From Alphaproteobacteria bacterium (GTDB taxonomy: Bacteria; Pseudomonadota; Gammaproteobacteria; Burkholderiales; Burkholderiaceae_C): a DNA stretch of 64,000 nucleotides. Positions 57,410 through 64,000 of this stretch are shown here, piece after piece. Each line of letters begins with the position of its first letter. The first letter of the stretch is position 1. Location of the stretch: positions 1 through 64,000 of the forward strand of contig JASGCM010000007.1 of the NCBI GenBank assembly GCA_030054175.1, written 5' to 3'. The notes below the pieces were generated by a model, which saw nothing but the letters and a program-made list of their open reading frames with translations, was not told where the DNA came from and did not search any database. The position numbers were made by a program, and so were the translations under genes.

Positions 57410-58192
57410 ATGGCAGAAGGTTTTTTGAACGGCAAAACCGCCCTCGTCACGGGTTCGACCAGTGGCATCGGCCTGGGCATTGCTCAAGCGCTGGCTCGGC
57501 ACGGCGCACGCATCGTGGTCAATGGATTTGGCGATGTGGATGGCGCACGCCGCGAGATTGAAGCCCTGGGCGTCGAAACCCTCTACCAAGACGCCGACAT
57601 GAGCAAAGTCACCCAAATCGAGGACATGATGGCCAACATCGCTCGCCAGTGGGGCGGAGTCGACATTTTGGTGAACAACGCCGGCATTCAGCATGTCGCC
57701 CCGATCGAGGCCTTTCCCGTCGAGCGCTGGGATGCCGTCATTGCCATCAACCTCTCCAGCGCCTTTCACACCACGCGCTTGGCGCTGCCCGTCATGCAAG
57801 ACCGCAACTGGGGCCGCATCATCAACGTCGCGTCGGTACACGGACTGGTGGCCTCGGTGCAAAAAGCCGCCTATGTGGCGGCCAAACACGGCATTGTGGG
57901 TCTGACCAAGGTCACCGCCTTGGAGAACGCCACCCGTGACATCACCTGCAACGCCATCTGTCCGGGTTGGGTGCTGACCCCTCTGGTACAAAAACAAGTC
58001 GACGCCAAGGCACAAGCCCTGGGCCTGAGCAACGACGAGGCAACACGTCAACTGCTGGGAGAGAAAGAGCCCTCCATGCAATTCACCACCCCTGCCGAAC
58101 TGGGCGAGTTGGCTGTTTTCTTCTGTTCGGACGCGGCCAAGAACGTGCGTGGTGTGGCCTGGAACATGGATGGCGGATGGGCCGCCCAATGA
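57410..58192 (+). CDS. bdhA: 3-hydroxybutyrate dehydrogenase
   Basis: Oxidises 3-hydroxybutyrate to acetoacetate with NAD+, a step in PHB breakdown. The 260-residue SDR has TGSTSGIG at 14-21, NNAGIQHV near 90, and the catalytic Ser/Tyr/Lys set in NVASVHGLVASVQKAAYVAAKHG. The family hallmarks GWVLTPLVQKQ and the ending VRGVAWNMDGGWAAQ distinguish BDH from other SDRs. A GAGGAG ribosome binding site lies nine bases upstream and a GATAAT -10 candidate is at 57347-57352. A strong terminator follows. phaR elsewhere in the window supports an active PHB cycle. Confidence 0.94.
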   Translation: MAEGFLNGKTALVTGSTSGIGLGIAQALARHGARIVVNGFGDVDGARREIEALGVETLYQDADMSKVTQIEDMMANIARQWGGVDILVNNAGIQHVAPIEAFPVERWDAVIAINLSSAFHTTRLALPVMQDRNWGRIINVASVHGLVASVQKAAYVAAKHGIVGLTKVTALENATRDITCNAICPGWVLTPLVQKQVDAKAQALGLSNDEATRQLLGEKEPSMQFTTPAELGELAVFFCSDAAKNVRGVAWNMDGGWAAQ

Positions 58193-58243
58193 CGCAAATG
58201 TGAAGTGTGTGGGTGTCGCATCAACGTGCGATGTGCACATTTC

Positions 58244-58266
58244 AGGGGCCTGAGGGCCCCTTTTTT
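58244..58266 (+). terminator. intrinsic terminator after bdhA
   Basis: AGGGGCC (58244-58250) pairs with GGCCCCT (58255-58261) around a TGAG loop and runs into six T (58261-58266). It lies about 50 bp after the bdhA stop. Confidence 0.9.
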
Positions 58267-58290
58267 ATATTTCGGTCATAGCATGTGGTC

Positions 58291-58734
58291 ATGGAATTGC
58301 TCAACCCCGCCACCTCGCACGCCGATTTGGTGCACGCCTTTGGGCTGCGACTCGGTTCGGCCATGGTAGCCCGGGGGTGGCGGCCTATCCCCAGCGAGTT
58401 GATGAGGCAGTTCAACAGGGTACATCCGGGCGATCCCATCACCCTATACACCACCCGCAGTTGGTTGCAGGGCGAATATCTGCCCAGACCTGCTCGATTG
58501 ATCAGCCTGGCGCAGTGCTTGGGCGTACCGCCGCATCAACTGATGTATGGCGAGTTTTATCGGCGTCACGAAGTGCGGGAAGGCAGTCCCGCCTGGGTGT
58601 TGAGCGAACGCGAGCACCGCATCGTCCAATGCCTGCGTCGATTATCCTGGTCGGATCAAGCCGAGATCGAGCGCATGGCCTGGCAGCGCCTTGCGCGTGC
58701 TTCGCCATCGACTCAGGTCTTCAGGGCTGGCTGA
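58291..58734 (+). CDS. small helix-turn-helix-like protein, unknown function
   Basis: A 147-residue soluble protein. The N-terminal half reads like a divergent lambda-repressor-type HTH ([18 protein letters not shown], then [34 protein letters not shown]). The last 50 residues are charged and helical ([33 protein letters not shown]). The ATG at 58291 is used; GTG 58285 is also in frame. It sits alone between the bdhA terminator and convergent ispF, overlapping the ispF 3' end by 14 bp. A DNA-binding role is inferred from the fold pattern only. Confidence 0.6.
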   Translation: MELLNPATSHADLVHAFGLRLGSAMVARGWRPIPSELMRQFNRVHPGDPITLYTTRSWLQGEYLPRPARLISLAQCLGVPPHQLMYGEFYRRHEVREGSPAWVLSEREHRIVQCLRRLSWSDQAEIERMAWQRLARASPSTQVFRAG

Positions 58735-59206
58735 TCAAAGCCACTGCGCGCGCTTCAATGGCTTGCCCCTGACCCACGGGCCCCAAGCGTTCGGCGGTTT
58801 TGGCTTTCACATTGACCTGCCCGGGCTCGACGCCCATGGCCACCGCCAAACGGCGCGCCATCTCGGGCATGTGTGCCGCCAAGCGGGGTTCTTGCGCCAC
58901 CACCGTGGCGTCGATATTGCACAACTGCCAACCGGCATTGCGCACCCGTTCAGCGGCCAAAGCCAGCAAGTGAAGCGAATCGGCACCGGCATGGGCGGCA
59001 TCGGTGTCCGGGAACATGCCCCCAATGTCGCCCAAGGCCGCAGCACCCAGCAAGGCATCGGTGATGGCGTGGGCCAGGGCATCGGCGTCTGAGTGCCCCA
59101 ACAAGCCTTTGCTGTGCTCGATGCGCACGCCGCCCAACACCAGGGGTCGGCCCGGCACCAGGGCATGGATATCCCAACCTTCACCAATGCGCATCCTGGG
59201 GCTCAT
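58721..59206 (-). CDS. ispF: 2-C-methyl-D-erythritol 2,4-cyclodiphosphate synthase
   Basis: Fifth step of the MEP isoprenoid pathway; a homotrimer with zinc sites between subunits. The 161 residues have [22 protein letters not shown] with the DxH zinc motif, [36 protein letters not shown], and the late [23 protein letters not shown]. The ATG at 59206 overlaps the ispD stop as ATGA. In some bacteria ispD and ispF are fused; here they are separate but coupled. Confidence 0.97.
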   Translation of the reverse strand: MSPRMRIGEGWDIHALVPGRPLVLGGVRIEHSKGLLGHSDADALAHAITDALLGAAALGDIGGMFPDTDAAHAGADSLHLLALAAERVRNAGWQLCNIDATVVAQEPRLAAHMPEMARRLAVAMGVEPGQVNVKAKTAERLGPVGQGQAIEARAVALISQP

Positions 59207-59922
59207 GCGGGGTTCTCCTGTGATCGGGCCTGCAAGACACATTGCGCCAACAGCAGGTCTTCGGGGTAAGTTACTTTGAAATTCAAGGCATTGCCGCGCA
59301 CCAGCAAGGGTTGCAGACCCTGCGCCTCGATGGCGCTGGCCTCGTCAGTCACGCTGCTGCCGGCGTGCTTCAAGGCGTTTTGCAACAAGCCCAAACGAAA
59401 CATCTGGGGCGTTTGGGCAAGCCATTTGTCGGTGCGCTCCAGCGTTGCTCGCACGCGAAGCGTCGCATCGGCTTGCTTGAGGGTGTCAGGCAAGGGCAAG
59501 GCCAACAGGCCACCCACCGCATCATCGCGGCAGCATCGGATCAACTCTTCCACCCATGGGGCCTGGATCAGACAGCGGGCAGCATCGTGCACCAGCACCC
59601 AGTCCCCCGGGGCTGCGCCATGATCCAGCAAAGCCTGCAGCCCGGCGCCGACACTGGCCGCACGGGTTTCGCCACCCACGGGCCAAACGCGCACCTGCGA
59701 CAAAGAAGGGTGGCACTGTAGCACCCCCCCCATTTGATTGTCGCCAGGGCTCACCACCACATTCAAGCTATCCAGGCCTTGAATGAGCGCCATGGCTTTC
59801 AAGGTGTGTACCACCAGGGGCATACCGGCCAGGGCTTGATACTGCTTTGGCTTCGACGTGCCAGCCCTGGAACCCGACCCGGCGGCGGGCACCAGCACAT
59901 GCAAGCGTTGTGTCAATTCCAT
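59203..59922 (-). CDS. ispD: 2-C-methyl-D-erythritol 4-phosphate cytidylyltransferase
   Basis: Third step of the MEP pathway, makes CDP-methylerythritol. The 239 residues have the nucleotide loop [45 protein letters not shown], and the C-terminal [33 protein letters not shown] choose the ATG at 59922; a GTG two codons earlier is possible. A TACAAT (minus strand, 59931-59936) sits so close that the message may be leaderless or nearly so. Confidence 0.96.
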   Translation of the reverse strand: MELTQRLHVLVPAAGSGSRAGTSKPKQYQALAGMPLVVHTLKAMALIQGLDSLNVVVSPGDNQMGGVLQCHPSLSQVRVWPVGGETRAASVGAGLQALLDHGAAPGDWVLVHDAARCLIQAPWVEELIRCCRDDAVGGLLALPLPDTLKQADATLRVRATLERTDKWLAQTPQMFRLGLLQNALKHAGSSVTDEASAIEAQGLQPLLVRGNALNFKVTYPEDLLLAQCVLQARSQENPA

Positions 59923-59980
59923 GGTCACATTGTAGGCGGCGGACTCCCCCCCAGAGCGGCAGTTGGTTGACGCAAAGTCC

Positions 59981-60019
59981 TACAATGCCGTGTTCCCCTC
60001 CCCGTTTTTCCAAACGGGG
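59981..60019 (+). promoter_or_regulatory. mfd promoter -10 and 5' hairpin
   Basis: TACAAT (59981-59986) is a good -10 without a clear -35. The predicted start near 59993 would put CCCCGTTT/AAACGGGG (60000-60007 with 60012-60019, four-base loop) close to the mRNA 5' end, 19 bp before the mfd ATG. It could protect the 5' end or affect translation. Confidence 0.4.
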
Positions 60020-60037
60020 TGAGATTTGCTCTTTGTC

Positions 60038-63000
60038 ATGCCCGATTTCGACCTCTCCGTTCCACTTCCTCCGCTCAGCGTCGGTCAACGTTTTGCCTGG
60101 CCGCGACCCTTGGGCTCGGCCGACGCCTTGCTGTTGGCGCGCTTGGCGCAACGCGAATGCGCCGCTGGCCGCCGCATGGCCATCGTCACCGCTGACGCGC
60201 GCGATGCCCAGCGTTTGCTCGACGAGTTGCCCTTTTTTGCGCCTGACCTGCGCTGCGTGCTGTTTCCCGATTGGGAGACTTTGCCCTACGACACCTTTTC
60301 GCCCCACCAAGACCTGATCAGCGAGCGTTTGGCGAGCCTGTGGCGAATTTCTCGCGGTGAAGCCGATCTGGTGCTGGTGCCGGCCTCGACCGCCCTGTAC
60401 CGCGTCGCGCCGCCCTCTTTCCTGGCTGGCTACACCTTTCATTTCAAGGTCAAACAGCAACTCGACGAGGCCGAGTTGCGTGCCCAACTGACCTTGGCGG
60501 GCTACCAACACGTCACCCAAGTGGTCAGCCCAGGCGAGTACGCCGTTCGAGGCGGACTGATCGATCTCTTCCCCATGGGGGCCAGCATGCCCTTTCGGGT
60601 CGACCTGTGGGACCAGGAAATCGATTCGATCCGCACCTTTGACCCCGACAGCCAGCGCAGTCTATACCCCGTACCCGAGGTACGCATGCTGCCCGGGCGT
60701 GAATTCCCTATGGACGAGGCGGCACAACAGAAGTTTCGCCAGCGTTGGCGGGAAATGCTCGACGGCGACCCGACCCGCAGCCGAATCTACAAAGACATGG
60801 GGCAAGGGGTAGCGACCGCTGGCATCGAATACTACCTGCCGCTGTTTTTTGACCAAACCGCCACCGTCTTTGACTACCTGGGCACAGCCCCTACCCTGGT
60901 TATGCATGGCGATCTGGAACCCGCCATGGCGGCCTTCTGGCAAGACGCCCAAGACCGCTATCGATTGGCTCAGGGCGACCCCGAACGACCAGTCTTGCCG
61001 CCGCAACATTTGTTCCTGTCGGCCGAACAGTTCTACGCCCTGGCCAAACCATTCGCCCAGTTCTCATTGCGCCCGAACCCTGCAGCAACCGAGGCCGATC
61101 AAGGTCCCGGCGCTTGGGCCATGGCCTGGCCCGATGTGCATGCCGATCGGGGGACCGATGACCCCCTGTTGCGACTGAAAGACCACTTGGCCCGCCACCC
61201 CCAGCGCGTGCTGGTGCTGGCCGAGAGCGATGGACGCCGCGAGAGCCTGCACGACTTCCTCAGTGCCAGTGGCCTGTCCATGCCCTTGGTCGACTCGCTG
61301 GAAGAGTTTTTGCAAAGCGATGCGCGCGTCGCCTTGGCCACCAGTCCCCTGCAAGTGGGCTTCGTGCTGCCGCAAGCGGGGTTGGCCTGGCTGACCGAGA
61401 CCGAATTGTTTGCGGCCTCCCCCGCGACGCGACGCAAGAAAAAGCAAGAACAGGTCAGCGATGTGGAAGCGCTGATCAAAGACCTGGCCGAACTCAAAGT
61501 GGGCGATCCGGTGGTGCACAGCGCCCACGGCATCGGCCGCTACCGAGGATTGGTCAATTTGGACATGGGCGACAAAGGCCCCGAAGGTCAGCCCGCATTG
61601 CAAGAGTTCTTGCACCTCGAGTACGCACAGCAGGCGGTGCTGTATGTGCCCGTCAGCCAGTTACACCTGATCAGCCGCTACACCGGGGTCAGTGCCGACG
61701 AAGCCCCCCTGCACCGACTGGGCTCGGGCCAATGGGACAAGGCCCGTCGCAAGGCCGCCGAGCAGGTGCGCGACGCTGCCGCCGAACTGCTCAATCTGTA
61801 TGCCCGGCGCGCCGCCCGCCAAGGCCATGCCTTCCGCTTTCCTGAACAAGACTATGAGGCCTTTGCCAACGACTTTGGCTTTGAGGAAACCGCCGACCAG
61901 CGCGCCGCCATCCACGCTGTCATCCAGGACATGGTCAGCCCACGCCCTATGGACCGTTTGGTCTGCGGAGATGTCGGCTTTGGCAAGACCGAGGTGGCCC
62001 TGCGCGCCGCCTTCGTGGCCGTCAATGGCGGTAAGCAAGTCGCCTTTTTGGCCCCGACGACCTTGCTGGCCGAACAACACTACCAAACCCTGACCGATCG
62101 CTTTTCCAAATGGCCGGTGCGCATCGCCGAGATGAGCCGCTTTCGCACCACCAAGGAAATCAATGCCGCCGTCAAAGGTCTGGCCGAGGGCACCATCGAC
62201 ATCGTGGTCGGCACCCATAAATTGCTCAGCGAGTCGGTGAAGTTCAAAAACCTGGGCTTATTGATCATCGACGAGGAACACCGCTTTGGCGTGCGCCACA
62301 AAGAGGCCATGAAGGCCCTGCGTGCCGAGGTCGACGTGCTCACCCTGACCGCCACCCCCATTCCTCGGACTCTGGGCATGGCGCTTGAGGGTCTGCGCGA
62401 TCTGAGCGTGATCGCCACCGCGCCGCAACGCCGTCTGGCCATCAAGACCTTTGTGCGCACCGAGGGCACCGGCGTGATCCGCGAGGCCGTGCAGCGTGAA
62501 ATCAAGCGCGGCGGACAGTGTTATTTTCTACACAACGAAGTCGAAACCATCGCGAACCGCATGGCGCGCCTGGAAGAAATCTTGCCCGAAGCCCGCATCG
62601 CCATTGCCCACGGCCAGATGCCAGAGCGCGAACTCGAACGCGTCATGCGTGACTTTGTTTCGCAACGCTTCAATGTGCTGCTGTGCTCAACCATCATCGA
62701 GACCGGCATTGATGTGCCGACCGCCAACACCATCCTGATCAGCCGCGCCGATAAATTCGGCTTGGCGCAACTGCACCAGTTGCGCGGACGCGTCGGGCGC
62801 AGCCACCACCAGGCTTACGCCTACCTGATGGTGCCCGACACAGATGGCCTCACCAAGCAGGCGCAAATGCGACTGGAAGCGATTCAGCAAATGGAAGTGT
62901 TGGGCTCAGGCTTTTACCTGGCGATGCACGACCTGGAAATTCGTGGTGCGGGCGAGGTCTTGGGCGAGAACCAAAGCGGCGACATGGTGGAAGTGGGTTT

Positions 63001-63538
63001 TCAGCTCTACAACGAAATGCTCTCTGAGGCGGTGCGTGCGCTCAAGAGCGGCAAAGAGCCCGACCTGATGGCGCCGATGCAGGCTGCCACCGAAATCAAC
63101 CTGCATGCGCCTGCCCTGTTGCCCGACGACTATTGCGGCGACGTACACCTGCGTCTTTCTTTCTACAAAAAACTGGCCATGGCGCAAAGCACGGCCCAAG
63201 TGGAGCAGTTGCTGGAAGAGATCGTCGACCGCTTTGGTAAACCGCCCACCGCCACCCAAACCCTGATTGATGTGCACCGCCTGCGCGTGCTGGCCAAGCC
63301 TTATGGTGTGGCCAAAGTTGATTCTGCACCGGGCGTGACAAACATCGCCTTCCGGCCCCACGCCCCTGTCGACGGGGCCCGCATCATCGAGATGGTGCAA
63401 AAAAATCGACACATCAAGCTAGCGGGAAACGACAAACTGCGCGTCGAGCGCGAGTTGCCCGACGTCAAACAAAGGGCCCAACTGGTGCGTGACATCCTGC
63501 GCCAGCTGGGCCAGCCCCTTGTGAAAGAAAATGCATGA
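60038..63538 (+). CDS. mfd: transcription-repair coupling factor Mfd
   Basis: ATP-dependent translocase that removes RNA polymerase stalled at DNA damage and recruits UvrA. The 1166 residues contain the UvrB-like N-terminal module (about 1-330), the RNA-polymerase-interaction domain (VGDPVVHSAHGIGRYRGL, about 485-560), and a RecG-like superfamily 2 motor. Walker A is GDVGFGKTEVA near 644, DEEH near 745 and the motif VI region QLRGRVGRSHHQAYAYL. The C-terminal TRCF domain follows. The ATG at 60038 is used; an in-frame TTG four codons upstream is less likely. The stop overlaps serB as ATGA. Confidence 0.98.
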   Translation: MPDFDLSVPLPPLSVGQRFAWPRPLGSADALLLARLAQRECAAGRRMAIVTADARDAQRLLDELPFFAPDLRCVLFPDWETLPYDTFSPHQDLISERLASLWRISRGEADLVLVPASTALYRVAPPSFLAGYTFHFKVKQQLDEAELRAQLTLAGYQHVTQVVSPGEYAVRGGLIDLFPMGASMPFRVDLWDQEIDSIRTFDPDSQRSLYPVPEVRMLPGREFPMDEAAQQKFRQRWREMLDGDPTRSRIYKDMGQGVATAGIEYYLPLFFDQTATVFDYLGTAPTLVMHGDLEPAMAAFWQDAQDRYRLAQGDPERPVLPPQHLFLSAEQFYALAKPFAQFSLRPNPAATEADQGPGAWAMAWPDVHADRGTDDPLLRLKDHLARHPQRVLVLAESDGRRESLHDFLSASGLSMPLVDSLEEFLQSDARVALATSPLQVGFVLPQAGLAWLTETELFAASPATRRKKKQEQVSDVEALIKDLAELKVGDPVVHSAHGIGRYRGLVNLDMGDKGPEGQPALQEFLHLEYAQQAVLYVPVSQLHLISRYTGVSADEAPLHRLGSGQWDKARRKAAEQVRDAAAELLNLYARRAARQGHAFRFPEQDYEAFANDFGFEETADQRAAIHAVIQDMVSPRPMDRLVCGDVGFGKTEVALRAAFVAVNGGKQVAFLAPTTLLAEQHYQTLTDRFSKWPVRIAEMSRFRTTKEINAAVKGLAEGTIDIVVGTHKLLSESVKFKNLGLLIIDEEHRFGVRHKEAMKALRAEVDVLTLTATPIPRTLGMALEGLRDLSVIATAPQRRLAIKTFVRTEGTGVIREAVQREIKRGGQCYFLHNEVETIANRMARLEEILPEARIAIAHGQMPERELERVMRDFVSQRFNVLLCSTIIETGIDVPTANTILISRADKFGLAQLHQLRGRVGRSHHQAYAYLMVPDTDGLTKQAQMRLEAIQQMEVLGSGFYLAMHDLEIRGAGEVLGENQSGDMVEVGFQLYNEMLSEAVRALKSGKEPDLMAPMQAATEINLHAPALLPDDYCGDVHLRLSFYKKLAMAQSTAQVEQLLEEIVDRFGKPPTATQTLIDVHRLRVLAKPYGVAKVDSAPGVTNIAFRPHAPVDGARIIEMVQKNRHIKLAGNDKLRVERELPDVKQRAQLVRDILRQLGQPLVKENA

Positions 63539-64000
63539 GCTTCACTCCTCAGCCCGGGCTGACCCTGCGCGGGATCCATTCGCCACGCCCCCTGTGTGAC
63601 TTCGCCCTGATCGCCTTTGACATGGACTCGACCCTGATCAACATTGAGTGCATCGACGAAGTCGCCGATGCCGCTGGCCGCAAATCCCAAGTGGCCGCCA
63701 TCACCGAAGCCGCCATGCGCGGAGAGATCAGCGACTACAAAGAAAGCCTGCGCCGACGCGTCGCCCTGCTGCGCGGCGTACCCGCCAGCGCCTTGCAAGA
63801 AGTCTACGAACAGCGCCTGCGCCTGAACCCCGGTGCCCGCGAACTGGTCGCAGCCTGCCGATCGGTAGGCATGAAGGTGTTGCTGGTCAGCGGCGGCTTC
63901 ACCTACTTCACTGACCGCGTGCGAGACACCCTGCACATAGACTACACCCGCAGCAACGTCTTTGAGATCATCGATGGCCACCTGAGCGGGCGCATGGTCG
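63535..64000 (+). CDS. serB: phosphoserine phosphatase, 3' end beyond the window
   Basis: Last step of serine synthesis, a HAD-superfamily phosphatase. The 155 residues visible include the nucleophile motif DMDSTL (Asp29 nucleophile, Asp31 acid), the cap-domain segment ECIDEVADAAGRKSQVAAITEAAMRGEISDYKESLRRRVALLRG, and motif II SGGFTYFTDRV. The ATG overlaps the mfd stop as ATGA. It lacks the N-terminal ACT-like domain of E. coli SerB, the shorter form common in Burkholderiales. Truncated by the window edge. Confidence 0.95.
   Translation, partial: MSFTPQPGLTLRGIHSPRPLCDFALIAFDMDSTLINIECIDEVADAAGRKSQVAAITEAAMRGEISDYKESLRRRVALLRGVPASALQEVYEQRLRLNPGARELVAACRSVGMKVLLVSGGFTYFTDRVRDTLHIDYTRSNVFEIIDGHLSGRMV

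Overview
The window looks like a chromosomal segment of a betaproteobacterium of the order Burkholderiales, most likely Comamonadaceae. This rests on the GC-rich codon use, the gene order rpsB-tsf-pyrH-frr-cdsA-dxr-rseP-bamA-skp-lpxD-fabZ-lpxA-lpxB-rnhB, the neighbouring glmM-folP-ftsH-rlmE and carA-carB-greA blocks, the PHB genes phaR and bdhA, and several Bug-type (TctC) solute-binding proteins. I cannot name the genus from sequence alone.

Layout. 1-339 is a scrambled edge holding possible insertion-sequence debris. 340-6619 carries glmM, folP, ftsH (with a heat-shock-like promoter), rlmE, a divergent yhbY-type gene, a DUF4149 membrane protein and greA. 6632-12011 carries carB, carA and an RNA methyltransferase. 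12013-25385 is one long minus-strand run for envelope biogenesis, isoprenoid synthesis and translation, from rpsB (first) to rnhB (last). uppS, normally between frr and cdsA, is absent there. rpsB has a structured leader, and hairpin terminators follow rpsB and tsf.

25678-30025 is a small accessory module: a short-chain dehydrogenase divergent from a TctC-like binding protein and a three-part flavin monooxygenase/CMD/AhpD-like fusion. 30099-35302 holds rnr (no ATG start, head-to-head with tRNA-Leu), rimO, phaR and a TauE/SafE permease. 35372-45246 is a coherent oxalate-degradation cassette: oxalyl-CoA decarboxylase, two formyl-CoA:oxalate CoA-transferases and an NAD-type molybdenum formate dehydrogenase whose gamma and beta subunits are fused. 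A divergent Crp/Fnr regulator carries an FNR-type recognition helix, and a matching TTGAT-N4-GTCAA box lies in the shared promoter region. Together these would convert oxalate to CO2 and NADH. 45392-51121 is a complete RND efflux operon.

51093-57325 is a zone of decay: a TctC/TctA chimera left by a deletion, a KDG-type sugar kinase (intact), a truncated YhgE-like gene, and a remnant mobile element. The remnant has a headless integrase, a methyltransferase N-terminus joined to a relaxase C-terminus, and a small HTH gene with a dyad operator. It abuts the 3' end of tRNA-Val. A DUF1185 gene and a relA pseudogene follow. 57410-64000 returns to ordinary housekeeping: bdhA, a small HTH-like protein, ispF, ispD, mfd and the start of serB.
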